A stretch of DNA of 64,000 nucleotides from Rhodanobacter sp. DHG33. Its GTDB lineage: Bacteria; Pseudomonadota; Gammaproteobacteria; Xanthomonadales; Rhodanobacteraceae. Where the stretch lies: positions 188,530 to 252,529 of the forward strand of contig NZ_JACYXM010000004.1 in NCBI RefSeq assembly GCF_014843005.1, given 5' to 3'. The position numbers and the translations under genes are program-made. Positions 32,442 through 42,081 of this stretch are shown piece by piece. Below the pieces are notes generated by a model. The model made no database searches. It was not told the origin of the DNA and saw only the letters and a list, made by a program, of their open reading frames with translations. Within the stretch, counting starts at the first letter, position 1, and each line of letters opens with the position of its first letter.

Positions 32442-34604
32442 TCAGAACTTGCCGTAATAGCCTTCCTTCAAGGCATCGAAGAGGTTGGCGGCGGTGTGCG
32501 TCTCGCCGTCGTATTCCACTTCTTCGTTGCCGCGAAGTTCGACAACGCTACCGTCTTCCAGCTCGAAGTGGTAGAGGGTGCTGGCAAGGTCGGATTCCTT
32601 CACCAGCACGCCCTGGAAAGCCGCGGGATTGAAGCGGAAGGTGGTGCAGCCTTTCAGCCCCTGCTTGTATGCGTAGAAGTAGATGTCCTTGAAGTCTTCG
32701 TACGGGTAATCCGTCGGCACGTTCGCGGTCTTGGAGATCGACGAATCGACCCACTTCTGCGCGGCGGCCTGGATGTCGACGTGCTGCTTCGGACTGATGT
32801 CGTCGGCGGCCACGAAATACTCGGGCAGCTTGGCCTGCGCATCGTCGGTGAACGGCATCGCGTTCGCGTTGATCAGCGCGCGGTAGGCCAGCAGCTCGTA
32901 GCTGTAGACCTCGACCTTTTCCTTGGTCTTGCGGCCTTCGCGGATCACGTTGCGCGAGTAGTGGTGGGCGAAGCTGGGCTCGATGCCGTTGCTGGCGTTG
33001 TTGGCCAGCGACAGCGAGATGGTGCCGGTGGGCGCGATCGAGCTGTGGTGCGTGAAGCGCGCGCCGGTCTCGGCCAATTGCTCGACCAGGTTGGGCGCCA
33101 CTTCGGCGATGCGCTGCATGTAGCGGCTGTATTTGGCGTGCAGCACGCGACCGGGGATGCTCTGACCGATCGTCCAGCCGTCGCGCACCATTTCCGGGCG
33201 GCGGCGCAGCATGTCGCCGGTGACGGTGTAGTCCTTGGCGAGCACGGGCGCGGTGCCCTTCTCCTTCGCCAGGTCCAGCGCCACTTCCCAACCGGCCACG
33301 GCCATTTCGCGCGAGACGTCCTCGGTGAAGGACACCGCATCGGTGCTGCCGTAGCGCATCTTGAGCATGGCGATGGTGGAGCCGAGGCCAAGGTACCCCA
33401 TGCCGTGGCGGCGCTTGCTCATGATCTCGTTGCGCTGCTGCTCCAGCGGCAGGCCGTTGATCTCCACCACGTTGTCGAGCATGCGGGTGAACACCTTCAC
33501 CACTTCGCGGTATTCGTCCCAGTCGAAACGCGCCTTGGGGCCGAACGGGTCGCGCACGAAGGTGGTGAGGTTGATCGAGCCGAGCAGGCAGGAGCCGTAC
33601 GGCGGCAGCGGCTGCTCGCCGCAGGGGTTGGTGGCGCGGATGTGCTCGCACCACCAGTTGTTGTTCATCTCGTTGACCTTGTCGATCAGGATGAAGCCGG
33701 GCTCCGCGTAGTCGTACGTGGAGACCATGATCATGTCCCACAGGTGCCGCGCGCGGATGTGGCCGTAGATCTTGCAGGCGACCAGGCCGTCTTCGCGGTC
33801 GACGTAGTTCTCGTGCGTGGGCCACTCGCGCCACACCACCTTGGCGGCGTCGTCGAGGTCGAGCTCGTCGCGCTCCTTCACGTGGATGGGGAACACCAGC
33901 GGCCAGTCCTGGTCGTGCTCCACCGCCTGCATGAAGCCGTCGGTGACGAGCAGGCTGAGGTTGAACTGGCGCAGGCGGCCGTCCTCGCGCTTGGCGCGGA
34001 TGAATTCCTTGACGTCGGGATGGCTGACGTCGAACGTGCCCATCTGCGCGCCGCGGCGGCCGCCGGCGGACGACACGGTGAAGCACATCTTGTCGTAGAT
34101 ATCCATGAAGGACAGCGGGCCGCTGGTGTACGCACCCGCGCCCGACACGTACGCGCCGCGCGGACGCAGCGTCGAGAACTCGTAGCCGATGCCGCAGCCA
34201 GCCTTCAGCGTGAGGCCTGCTTCGTGCACCTTCTCCAGAATGTCGTCCATCGAATCGCGGATGGTGCCGGACACGGTGCAGTTGATGGTGGAGGTGGCGG
34301 GCTTGTGTTCCAGCGCGCCGGCGTTGGAGGTGATGCGACCGGCCGGGATCGCGCCGCGGCGCAGCGCCCACAGGAAGCGTTCGTTCCACTGCTCGCGCAG
34401 CTCGGGCGTGGCTTCCACTTCGGACAAGGCGCGCGCGACGCGCTGCCAGGTGCCGTCGATGTCGGCGTCCACCGGCGCGCCCGACTTGGTGCGCAGGCGG
34501 TATTTCTTGTCCCAGATGTCCTGCGAAGCAGGCTGCAGCGGAATCGCCGCGGCGGCGTCGCGTTGCAGTTCCGAACCCGTGGCGGGCGCACGTGCTGTGC
34601 TCAT
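32442..34604 (-). CDS. nrdJa: NrdJa, adenosylcobalamin-dependent (class II) ribonucleotide reductase, catalytic chain
   Basis: A 720-residue enzyme that reduces ribonucleotides to deoxyribonucleotides with a cobalamin-derived thiyl radical, independent of oxygen. Diagnostic sites are STINCTVS (Cys109, redox pair), KAGCGIGYEF, ATNPCGEQPL (Asn326, Cys328 thiyl, Glu330), KRRHGMGYLGLGS and APTGTISL. The C-terminus ends at TAANLFDALKEGYYGKF, without the TSCPD and cysteine tail, which are in nrdJb downstream. The start at 34604 (MSTARAPATG) is chosen because upstream frame sequence overlaps the divergent degQ region and is not conserved. A palindrome resembling an NrdR box lies 105 bases upstream. 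Confidence 0.95.
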   Translation of the reverse strand: MSTARAPATGSELQRDAAAAIPLQPASQDIWDKKYRLRTKSGAPVDADIDGTWQRVARALSEVEATPELREQWNERFLWALRRGAIPAGRITSNAGALEHKPATSTINCTVSGTIRDSMDDILEKVHEAGLTLKAGCGIGYEFSTLRPRGAYVSGAGAYTSGPLSFMDIYDKMCFTVSSAGGRRGAQMGTFDVSHPDVKEFIRAKREDGRLRQFNLSLLVTDGFMQAVEHDQDWPLVFPIHVKERDELDLDDAAKVVWREWPTHENYVDREDGLVACKIYGHIRARHLWDMIMVSTYDYAEPGFILIDKVNEMNNNWWCEHIRATNPCGEQPLPPYGSCLLGSINLTTFVRDPFGPKARFDWDEYREVVKVFTRMLDNVVEINGLPLEQQRNEIMSKRRHGMGYLGLGSTIAMLKMRYGSTDAVSFTEDVSREMAVAGWEVALDLAKEKGTAPVLAKDYTVTGDMLRRRPEMVRDGWTIGQSIPGRVLHAKYSRYMQRIAEVAPNLVEQLAETGARFTHHSSIAPTGTISLSLANNASNGIEPSFAHHYSRNVIREGRKTKEKVEVYSYELLAYRALINANAMPFTDDAQAKLPEYFVAADDISPKQHVDIQAAAQKWVDSSISKTANVPTDYPYEDFKDIYFYAYKQGLKGCTTFRFNPAAFQGVLVKESDLASTLYHFELEDGSVVELRGNEEVEYDGETHTAANLFDALKEGYYGKF

Positions 34605-34708
34605 CGGTTCCCTGACCTCCCAGTGCGGCCCTAGCGGCCTTGTTGTTGTATTTAGCCCCTGTACGACGGCTCGCCCCACCAGTGCTTGTCTGCTCGTCCG
34701 TGAACAGG

Positions 34709-34722
34709 CACAAGATGTTGTG
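34709..34722. promoter_or_regulatory. NrdR-box-like palindrome upstream of nrdJa
   Basis: CACAA-GATG-TTGTG resembles the NrdR box (consensus near ACACWATATATWGTGT). A weaker similar segment (ACCAGTGCTTGTCT, 34678-34691) lies 31 bases away, the spacing usual for paired NrdR boxes. A separate palindrome CGATGT-N6-ACATCG (34759-34776) lies nearer the degQ side. Confidence 0.4.
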
Positions 34723-34866
34723 GTTGCGAACGAATGGCAAGGTACCGCCGCGAAGGTCCGATGTAAAGTGACATCGAAGCCCCGGATCGCTTTGCTCCCG
34801 GGAACCACGATCCACCGTCGGCAGTCGAAGGCGCGTCCGTTCACGCGCCCGGCAGGAGGAGCCCGC

Positions 34867-36255
34867 ATGTCAGTCCGTCACCCACGTTTCCCGCTACGGA
34901 TCGCCGGCGCCTGCGCGCTGCTGCTCGGCGTGGCCCTGCCCTGCGCCGGCCGCGCCACGATGCCGCCGGCCGTGGACGGCCAGCCGCTGCCCTCGCTGGC
35001 GCCGATGCTGGAACACGTGACGCCGGCGGTGGTGAACATATCCAGCAAGACGCGCGTGCAGGTGCGCAACCCCTACCTGGACGACCCGGTGTTCCGCCAG
35101 TTCTTCGGCCTGCCCGCGGTGCCGCGCGAACGGGTGGAGCAGAGCCTGGGCTCGGGTGTGATCGTGGACGCGGCCAAGGGCTACATCCTCACCAACAACC
35201 ACGTGGTGGGCGGCGCCGACGACATCACGGTGACGTTGCAGGGCGGCCACACGTACAAGGCCACCCTGGTGGGCACCGATCCCGACACCGACGTGGCGGT
35301 GATCCGCATCAACGCGCCGAACCTGCAGGCGCTGCCGCTGGCCGACTCCTCCAAGCTGCGCGTGGGCGACTTCGTGGTGGCGGTGGGCGAACCGTTCGGG
35401 CTCAGCGAGACGGTGACCTCGGGCATCGTCTCCGCGCTGGGTCGTTCGGGGCTGAGCCAGTCGGGCTACCAGAACTTCATCCAGACCGATGCCTCGATCA
35501 ACCCCGGCAACTCCGGCGGCGCGCTGGTGAACCTGCGCGGCGAACTGGTGGGCATCAACACCATGATCTTCTCGCCCTCGGGCGGCAACGTGGGCATCGG
35601 CTTCGCCATCCCCAGCAACCTCGCCGCCGGCGTGATGCAGCAACTGATCGCGCACGGCAAGGTGGCGCGCGGCACGCTGGGCGTGCAGTCGCAGGACATC
35701 ACGCCGCGCATCGCGCAGCTGCTGGGCATCGCGCAGGACAAGGGCGTGGTGGTCACCGGCGTCGACGCGGGCTCGCCCGCGGAACAGGCCGGCCTGCAGC
35801 CCGGCGACGTGCTCACCGCGCTCGACGGCAAGCCGCTGCAGAACGTGAACGACCTGCGCAACGCGGAAGGCCTGCTGCCGGTGGGCAGCACGGTGAAGCT
35901 GGACGTGCTGCGCCAGGGCAAGCCGCGCGAAGTCAGCGCCACGCTGCGCCCGGAGCAGCTCGCCAGCATCGATGGCGCCAAGCTCGATCCGCGCCTCGCC
36001 GGCGTCACCTTCACCCAGCTCGACCAGAACCTGCGCAGCCAGGGCATGTACGGCGTCGCGGTTGGCACGGTGCGGCCGAACAGCCGCGCGGCCGTCGCAG
36101 GGCTGCATGCCGGCGACGTGGTGATCGGCGTGGGCAACGCGCGTATCTCCGATCTGCACATGCTGCGCGAGCTCGCCGGCGTGCAGCCGCGGCAGCTGGC
36201 GCTGGCGGTGGCCGACGACGACGGCACGCACTTCCACTACGTCATCGTTCAGTGA
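34867..36255 (+). CDS. degQ: DegQ/DegP-type periplasmic serine endoprotease (HtrA)
   Basis: A 462-residue HtrA protease that degrades or refolds damaged envelope proteins. A signal peptide (IAGACALLLGVALPCAGRA) is followed by the trypsin-like domain with the triad His112 (NNHVVGG), Asp142 (DTDVAVI) and Ser216 (NPGNSGGAL), then two PDZ domains (~250-340 and ~360-455; first contains GSPAEQAGLQPGDVLTALDG). The length and the short LA loop (RNPYLDDPVFRQFFGLP) fit DegQ better than DegP. A strong AGGAGG before the ATG at 34867 fixes the start. It is divergent from nrdJa. Confidence 0.93.
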   Translation: MSVRHPRFPLRIAGACALLLGVALPCAGRATMPPAVDGQPLPSLAPMLEHVTPAVVNISSKTRVQVRNPYLDDPVFRQFFGLPAVPRERVEQSLGSGVIVDAAKGYILTNNHVVGGADDITVTLQGGHTYKATLVGTDPDTDVAVIRINAPNLQALPLADSSKLRVGDFVVAVGEPFGLSETVTSGIVSALGRSGLSQSGYQNFIQTDASINPGNSGGALVNLRGELVGINTMIFSPSGGNVGIGFAIPSNLAAGVMQQLIAHGKVARGTLGVQSQDITPRIAQLLGIAQDKGVVVTGVDAGSPAEQAGLQPGDVLTALDGKPLQNVNDLRNAEGLLPVGSTVKLDVLRQGKPREVSATLRPEQLASIDGAKLDPRLAGVTFTQLDQNLRSQGMYGVAVGTVRPNSRAAVAGLHAGDVVIGVGNARISDLHMLRELAGVQPRQLALAVADDDGTHFHYVIVQ

Positions 36256-36262
36256 ACGTTGC

Positions 36263-36284
36263 GTCCATGCGTCGACGCATGGAC
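36263..36284. repeat. 22-base perfect palindrome after degQ
   Basis: Perfect palindrome with arms GTCCATGCGTC and GACGCATGGAC, beginning eight bases after the degQ stop. It can fold as a hairpin but has no T run; it may act as an mRNA 3' end or protein site. Confidence 0.6.
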
Positions 36285-36469
36285 CACATCCGTGAACGGG
36301 AGCACCCCCGCGGACGGCCGTGCGTCACGCCGGCGCGGGCGTGCGCTTGATGTTTTCCGCCCAAGCCGTTGAAATATCCAGCGATCGTCCACGTTGTGCG
36401 CCGGCCGGGATCACGCGCCGCCACCCACATCCTTTCATCACCCAATTCCCGCCGGGGTATTCCGTCACC

Positions 36470-37684
36470 ATGTCCGTTCGTGCTGTCCGCCTGTTGCCCG
36501 CGCTGCTGCTTGGCGCCCTCCTCGTCGCTCCCGCCTTCGCCGCGACGACGACGACGACCCACCACACCACCCGCCACAAGACCACCAGCAAGAGCAGCAA
36601 GACGCCTGCGCTGATCTGGCGCGGCGACGTCACCACCGGACAGGCGGTGGTGATCGACATCGAAAAGGAATGGGAGCACAGCGGCCATCCCCGCATCGAA
36701 TCGCAGCCGTTCAACACCGCTTCGGGCATCGACGCGGTCGCCGCCGGCACCGCCGACCTCGCCGGCAGCGCACGCGGCAGCGACGGCAGCCCCGAGGACA
36801 GCCACCTCACCTTCACGCCGGTGGCCTGGGACGCACTGGTGATGATCACCAACCCTGCCAACCCGGTGCACAACCTCACCCTGCGCCAGCTGCACGAGAT
36901 CTACTTCGGCAAGATCACCAACTGGAAAGACGTCGGCGGCAACGACGCGCCGATCGACCTGTACTCGGTGTTCAGCCCCAACGACGGCGTGGAATACAGC
37001 CTGCGCAGCCTGCTGTACGGGCACGGCGACCAGCAGATCTCCGCGCCGCGCCTGTACCTCAACACCAAGGCGCTGCAGGAAGGCATCGCGCTCAACCCGA
37101 ACGGCCTGGGCCTGTCCACGCTGTCCAACGTGGTCGGCAACCCGAAGCTGCGCCCCATTCCGATCAACGGCGTGTCGGCCAGCCTGGCCACCGTCAGCGA
37201 CGGCAGCTACCCGCTGTACATCGCGCTGTATCTGGTGAGCAACCCGAACAGCCCGCGGATCGCGGCGGCGAGGGAATTCATCGACTTCGTGCAGGGTGAC
37301 AAGGCCAAGGAAATCCTGCGCAGCCACTCCGTGCTGCCGTTCCAGGACGGCATCGCGCTGGTGGCGAAGGACCAGGAGCGTCGCGACAAGATCTACGCCG
37401 AATCCATGGCCAGCACCGCCAAGGCACCGACCGCCGCACCGATCCTGCCGCCCGACGTCGCCCCGGTCCCTGCGCCGGCAACGCCTTCGGAGGCTCTGGC
37501 CACCGCTGCCAAGATCACCGCCGCCGCCAGCGACACATCCAAGACCTACACCGTGGTCAAGGGCGACACCCTGTCCGGCATCGCCAGCAAGCGCGGCGTG
37601 ACAGTGGCCAACCTGCGCAGCTGGAACGACCTGAAGAACGACAACATCCGGTTGGGCCAGGTACTCAAGGTCAGCAGCAACTAA
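36470..37684 (+). CDS. Secreted PstS-like phosphate-binding domain fused to LysM
   Basis: A 404-residue exported protein. A signal peptide (LLPALLLGALLVAPAFA) and a Thr/His/Lys-rich linker lead to a periplasmic binding-protein domain (residues ~48-310) of the PstS-like type II fold: TASGIDAVAAGTADLAGSAR, FTPVAWDALVMITNPANPV, LRQLHEIYFGKITNWKDVGG. An Ala/Pro linker then leads to a C-terminal LysM domain (~358-402: YTVVKGDTLSGIASKRGVTV). The LysM module should anchor the protein to peptidoglycan, so it may be a wall-bound sensor or scavenger rather than an ABC transporter partner. No pst permease genes are adjacent. ATG at 36470 gives the signal peptide. Confidence 0.85.
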   Translation: MSVRAVRLLPALLLGALLVAPAFAATTTTTHHTTRHKTTSKSSKTPALIWRGDVTTGQAVVIDIEKEWEHSGHPRIESQPFNTASGIDAVAAGTADLAGSARGSDGSPEDSHLTFTPVAWDALVMITNPANPVHNLTLRQLHEIYFGKITNWKDVGGNDAPIDLYSVFSPNDGVEYSLRSLLYGHGDQQISAPRLYLNTKALQEGIALNPNGLGLSTLSNVVGNPKLRPIPINGVSASLATVSDGSYPLYIALYLVSNPNSPRIAAAREFIDFVQGDKAKEILRSHSVLPFQDGIALVAKDQERRDKIYAESMASTAKAPTAAPILPPDVAPVPAPATPSEALATAAKITAAASDTSKTYTVVKGDTLSGIASKRGVTVANLRSWNDLKNDNIRLGQVLKVSSN

Positions 37685-37708
37685 ACGCGAGCCCGAGAGG
37701 CTCCGATC

Positions 37709-38410
37709 GTGCCGATCCGCGCTGTCACGCTCGATCTCGACGACACCCTGTGGCCGGTGCTGCCGGCGCTGGAACTCGCGGATCGGGCGGTGGACGACTA
37801 CCTGCGCGAACACTGGCCCGACGTGGCCCGCGCATGGCCGATCCCGGCCATGCGCGAGCTGCGGGCACAGGTGGCCGAATCGCGGCCCGACCTCGCCCAC
37901 GACTTCACTACCCAGCGCCGGCTCACCCAGCAGCACGTGTTCGCCTCCTGCGGCATCGCCGATGCGCCGCTGGACACGCTGTGGGAGATCTACTTCGCCG
38001 CGCGCAACGCGGTGGAGCCCTGGCCCGACAGCATCCCCGCGCTGCAGCGCCTCGCCGCACGCTGGCCGCTGGCCAGCCTCACCAACGGCAACGCCGACCT
38101 CGCGCGCACCGGCGTGCAGATGCATTTCGCCCACCATGTCTGCTCGCGCGACGTGGGTGCGGCCAAACCCGATCCGCGCATCTTCCATGCCGCCGTCGCG
38201 CAGTTCGGCATGGCCGCGCACGAAGTGCTGCACGTGGGCGACGATCCCCACCTCGACGTGATCGGCGCACGCCGCGCCGGCCTGCATGCGGCATGGATCA
38301 ATCGCCACGATGAAGCGTGGCCCGCCGAACTCGGCGAAGCGCCGGAGCTCGCCTTCCGCGACCTGTCCGAACTGGCCGACTGGCTGGAAGCCCAAGGGGC
38401 CGCGCGGTAA
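37709..38410 (+). CDS. HAD-superfamily hydrolase (YigB-like)
   Basis: A 233-residue phosphatase of the haloacid dehalogenase class. The nucleophile motif is TLDLDDTLW near the N-terminus (Asp9 and Asp11 numbering from the GTG), motif II is SLTNGN, and motifs III/IV are GAAKPDPRIF and HVGDDPHLDVIGARRAG. It resembles YigB, which dephosphorylates FMN and other small phosphate esters, but the substrate cannot be fixed. It starts with GTG, with GAGG nine bases upstream, 25 bases after the PstS-LysM gene. Confidence 0.88.
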   Translation: MPIRAVTLDLDDTLWPVLPALELADRAVDDYLREHWPDVARAWPIPAMRELRAQVAESRPDLAHDFTTQRRLTQQHVFASCGIADAPLDTLWEIYFAARNAVEPWPDSIPALQRLAARWPLASLTNGNADLARTGVQMHFAHHVCSRDVGAAKPDPRIFHAAVAQFGMAAHEVLHVGDDPHLDVIGARRAGLHAAWINRHDEAWPAELGEAPELAFRDLSELADWLEAQGAAR

Positions 38411-38583
38411 CGGACGCTCGCTTCAAGCGAGCATTGCACGACGCACGTGCCCGCCAGCCGCGCCGCGGTGAAACGCTCCACTCCGGATATTTCCGTTGTC
38501 GGCACCGCACCACGGCGTGACCGCACGGCGGCATCGGCGCATCATTGGGGTTTGCGCAATCCGTACGCCACGCGAGGCCACCC

Positions 38584-39966
38584 ATGTCCGCCCTGCTCGA
38601 CCGCTCTGCCGTCCCCCGCAACCTCGTTGCCATCGAAGCCACCGACGGCCGCCGGCTCGCCGCCACGCGGAAACGGTTGAACGGAGCGCAGCGCCGCTGG
38701 CTGGACGCGAACGGTTTCGACGCGAAACCCGGCAGCACGCTGCTGCTCGCCGACGCGCAGGGCAAGTTCGTGCGCGTGCTGGTCGGCGTGGACGCGGCCG
38801 ATCCGCTGGCTGCGCTCGCCGCGCTGCCGATGGCATTGCCGGAAGGTACGTACCGGATGGCCGACGAGGGCGTGGCGCTGGATCCCGTGCACGCCGCACT
38901 GGGCTGGGCGCTCGGCGCCTACCAGTTCACCCGCTACCGCAAGGCGAAACGCGCGCCGGCCACGCTGGCCGTGGACGCCGCCACGCTGGCCGTCGTGCAG
39001 CCGCTGGTCGAAGCCACCGCGCTGGTGCGCGACCTGGTCAACACGCCCACCGAGGACATGGGACCCGAACAGCTCGGCAAGGCGATCAAGCACCTCGGCA
39101 AGGCGCACAAGGCCAAGGTGCGCGACTGGGTGGGCGACGAACTGCTGAAGGCGAACTTCCCCACCATCCATGCCGTGGGTCGCGCCAGCCATCGCGAACC
39201 GCGGCTGATCGAGCTGAGCTGGGGCAAGTCGGATCACCCGAAGCTGGTGATCGTGGGCAAGGGTGTGTGCTTCGATACCGGCGGCCTCGACCTCAAGCCT
39301 TCCGACGGCATGCGCTGGATGAAGAAAGACATGGGCGGCGCCGCGCATGCGATCGCGCTAGCCGGACTGGTGATGCAGGCGCAGCTGCCGGTGCGCCTCA
39401 CCCTGCTGGTGCCCGCGGTGGAGAACGCGGTGAGCGGCAACGCGCTGCGCCCCGGCGAAGTCGTCGTCACCCGCGCCGGCCACAGCGTAGAGATCGACAA
39501 CACCGACGCCGAAGGCCGCCTGGTGCTGTGCGACGCGCTGGCCTACGGCGCCGAGCAGCAGCCCGAACTCATCGTCGACTTCGCCACGCTCACCGGCGCC
39601 GCGCGCGTGGCGCTCGGACCAGACCTGCCTGCGCTGTTCGGCAACGACGACACGCTGGCCGATGCCGCACTGGCCGCGGGCAAGGCCGTGGGCGATCCGC
39701 TGTGGCGGCTGCCGCTGTGGCGTCCTTACCGCAAGATGCTGGACTCCTATCTCGCCGACTTCGCCAACGCGGGTCCCTCGCGTCATGCCGGTGCGATCAC
39801 CGCGGCGCTCTATCTCGAACGCTTCGTGCCCGAGGGTCTGCCGTGGCTGCACCTGGACACCTATGCGTGGAACGATGGAGACCGCCCCGGGCGGCCGCGC
39901 GGAGGCGAGGCGATGGGGCTGAGGGCGCTGTTCGCGCTGCTGCAGCAGCGGTACGGGAAGCGCTGA
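38584..39966 (+). CDS. M17 leucyl aminopeptidase family protein
   Basis: A 460-residue cytosolic aminopeptidase. The C-terminal catalytic domain is intact: IVGKGVCFDTGGLDLKP, MRWMKKDMGGAAHAI, VPAVENAVSGNALRPGEV and the signature NTDAEGRLVLCDAL with the metal-binding Asp and Glu. Near the end, DTYAWNDGDRPGRPRGGEAM replaces the usual DIAG motif. The protein is close to the variant of M17 often annotated as a second leucyl aminopeptidase in Xanthomonadales. It releases N-terminal residues from peptides in protein turnover. ATG at 38584. Confidence 0.9.
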   Translation: MSALLDRSAVPRNLVAIEATDGRRLAATRKRLNGAQRRWLDANGFDAKPGSTLLLADAQGKFVRVLVGVDAADPLAALAALPMALPEGTYRMADEGVALDPVHAALGWALGAYQFTRYRKAKRAPATLAVDAATLAVVQPLVEATALVRDLVNTPTEDMGPEQLGKAIKHLGKAHKAKVRDWVGDELLKANFPTIHAVGRASHREPRLIELSWGKSDHPKLVIVGKGVCFDTGGLDLKPSDGMRWMKKDMGGAAHAIALAGLVMQAQLPVRLTLLVPAVENAVSGNALRPGEVVVTRAGHSVEIDNTDAEGRLVLCDALAYGAEQQPELIVDFATLTGAARVALGPDLPALFGNDDTLADAALAAGKAVGDPLWRLPLWRPYRKMLDSYLADFANAGPSRHAGAITAALYLERFVPEGLPWLHLDTYAWNDGDRPGRPRGGEAMGLRALFALLQQRYGKR

Positions 39967-40207
39967 GCCTCGGGGGCTTCCTCGCCTTCGCTGTTGCGCT
40001 TGCGCGTGACTGCCTGAGCTCTTGGGCTCGGGCCTGGGACTGGTTTCAGGCCACGCGCGGACCCGGACGCCGGCAGGCGGGCGAAACCGCTCCGTGGCTC
40101 GCCAACGGTATTCGACAAAAAGCCGCCCGACGCATGACTTCCGGCGATGTCACACCCAGGCGCAAAGTGGCATGGTGCGAGGTTGAACTCCCACAGAGGA
40201 ATCGCCC

Positions 40208-41947
40208 ATGCGCCCCACCCTGCTCGCGCTCGGCCTCGCCCTTGGCTTGGGCGGCACGGCCTTCGCCCACGCCGACACCACGCCGCCGTCGCAACCGCCG
40301 CTCACCGCGCTGACCAAGGACTCCGGCACGCCGGAGCCGGCCGAACAGAAGCGCGTGCATTTCGACCACGCCGAGCTGCACATCGCGGTGCATCCCGACA
40401 CGCAGAGCATCGACGGCAAGGCCACGCTCACCTTCAGCGCGCTGGAAGCCACCGACGTGTTGATGGTGGACCTGGACCGCAACCTGCCGGTAAGTGCGAT
40501 CAGCGTGGACGGCCACGCGCTGGCCGCCAGTGCATGGAGCAATCCGGAAGGCCGCCTGCGCATCCAGCTGCCGCAAGCCGTGGCCAAGGGCAGCAAGGTC
40601 AGCGCCACCATCACCTACGGCGGCAAGCCGCACGTGGCGAAGAAGGCGCCGTGGGACGGCGGCTTCGTGTGGAGCCATACCAAGGATGGTCAGCCCTGGG
40701 TCGGCAGCGCGGTGGAAGGCGAAGGCTGCGACCTGTTCTGGCCCTGCGTGGACCAGCCCGACGGCAAGCCGGACCTCGTCGACCTCTACGTAAACGTGCC
40801 CAAGCCGCTGGTGGCACCGGGCAACGGCGTGCTGGTCGGCGTCAGCGACGAGGGCAGCACCAGCACCTACCACTGGCGCGCGAAGCATCCCACCACCTAC
40901 GCCATCTCGATCAACGTGGGCCCGTACAAGGAGCTCACCGGCGAGTACAAAAGCCGCTACGGCAACACCATCCCGTTGCAGTACTGGTACATGAGCGGCG
41001 AGGAGAAGCAGGCCAAGGCATTGTTCGCCGAGTTCCCGCGTATGCTGGAATTCTTCGAGGCGAAGGTCGGCCCCTACCCCTGGGGCGACGAGAAGATGGG
41101 CGTGGTGGAAACCCCGTACGAGGGCATGGAGCACCAGACCATCAACGCCTATGGCAACAACTACGCGAAGGACGGCACCGGCTTCGACTGGCTGCTGCAG
41201 CACGAGTTCTCGCACGAGTGGTTCGGCAACCAGATGACCAACGCCAACTGGGACGACATGTGGCTGCACGAGGGCTTCGCCACCCTGATGCAGCCGCTGT
41301 ATGCGCAATACCTCGACGGCGATGCCGAGTACTACGCCTGGATCAACCGCCTGCGCATGATGATCGCGAACCGCTATCCGGTGGTGTCCGGCACGCAGCG
41401 CACCGAGGAGGCGGTGTACGACGAAAGCCGCGGCGGCCCCGGCCAGGACATCTACAACAAGGGCGCGCTGATGCTGCAGACCCTGCAGCACCTGATCGGC
41501 GACAAGGCTTTTTACGACAGCACCCGCGAGCTGGTGTACGGCCGGCCCGATCCGAAGCCCGGCAACTTCCAGCCGCAGTACCGCACCACCGCCGACTTCA
41601 TGCGCATCGTGAACCAGGTCACCGGCAAGAATTACGACTGGTTCTTCAAGGTCTACCTGTACCAGGCCGCGCTGCCGAAGCTGGACGTGCAGCGCCACGG
41701 CGACACGCTGGACCTCACTTGGCAGGCGCCGGACAAGCTGCCGTTCCCGATGCCGGTGGAGGTGCAAGTGGACGACACCGTGCATACCGTGGCGATGGAC
41801 GGTGGCCACGGCAGCCTGGCCGTGCCGGCCAGCGCACTGGTGACGATCGACCCGCACTCGGTGCTGCTGCGCGACGAGCCGCGCATCACCGAGTTCCAGC
41901 AATGGATGAAGCAGCAGCGCGCGCAGCACAAGGGTGCGAAGCAGTGA
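40208..41947 (+). CDS. Secreted M1-family metallo-aminopeptidase
   Basis: A 579-residue exported zinc peptidase. The signal peptide is MRPTLLALGLALGLGGTAFA. The N-terminal beta domain (to ~205) precedes the catalytic domain with the exopeptidase motif EGMEHQT (variant of GxMEN) and the zinc site HEFSHEW (His332, His336) plus Glu355 in LHEGFA at the expected 18-residue spacing. It lacks the long helical C-terminal domain of PepN. It probably trims peptides in the periplasm. The start has AGAGGAA upstream. The 240 bases before it, after the M17 gene, hold no recognisable feature. Confidence 0.92.
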   Translation: MRPTLLALGLALGLGGTAFAHADTTPPSQPPLTALTKDSGTPEPAEQKRVHFDHAELHIAVHPDTQSIDGKATLTFSALEATDVLMVDLDRNLPVSAISVDGHALAASAWSNPEGRLRIQLPQAVAKGSKVSATITYGGKPHVAKKAPWDGGFVWSHTKDGQPWVGSAVEGEGCDLFWPCVDQPDGKPDLVDLYVNVPKPLVAPGNGVLVGVSDEGSTSTYHWRAKHPTTYAISINVGPYKELTGEYKSRYGNTIPLQYWYMSGEEKQAKALFAEFPRMLEFFEAKVGPYPWGDEKMGVVETPYEGMEHQTINAYGNNYAKDGTGFDWLLQHEFSHEWFGNQMTNANWDDMWLHEGFATLMQPLYAQYLDGDAEYYAWINRLRMMIANRYPVVSGTQRTEEAVYDESRGGPGQDIYNKGALMLQTLQHLIGDKAFYDSTRELVYGRPDPKPGNFQPQYRTTADFMRIVNQVTGKNYDWFFKVYLYQAALPKLDVQRHGDTLDLTWQAPDKLPFPMPVEVQVDDTVHTVAMDGGHGSLAVPASALVTIDPHSVLLRDEPRITEFQQWMKQQRAQHKGAKQ

Positions 41948-42081
41948 TGCTGCGGGGAGCGCGTCCGGGGTACGAATGCGCTGGCGCATGCAGGCCAGAG
42001 AGAACGCACGCCGGATGCATTCCCGCCGAACACCAGCGATGAGCTGAAGGGCGGCTGCGCGGAACGGCAGCCGCCAAACGA

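Noticed and set aside
34605-34866. Cobalamin riboswitch before the B12-dependent nrdJa
   Set aside because: A CACTGGTGGGGCGAG stretch drew attention, but the conserved B12 box and receptor core elements are absent.
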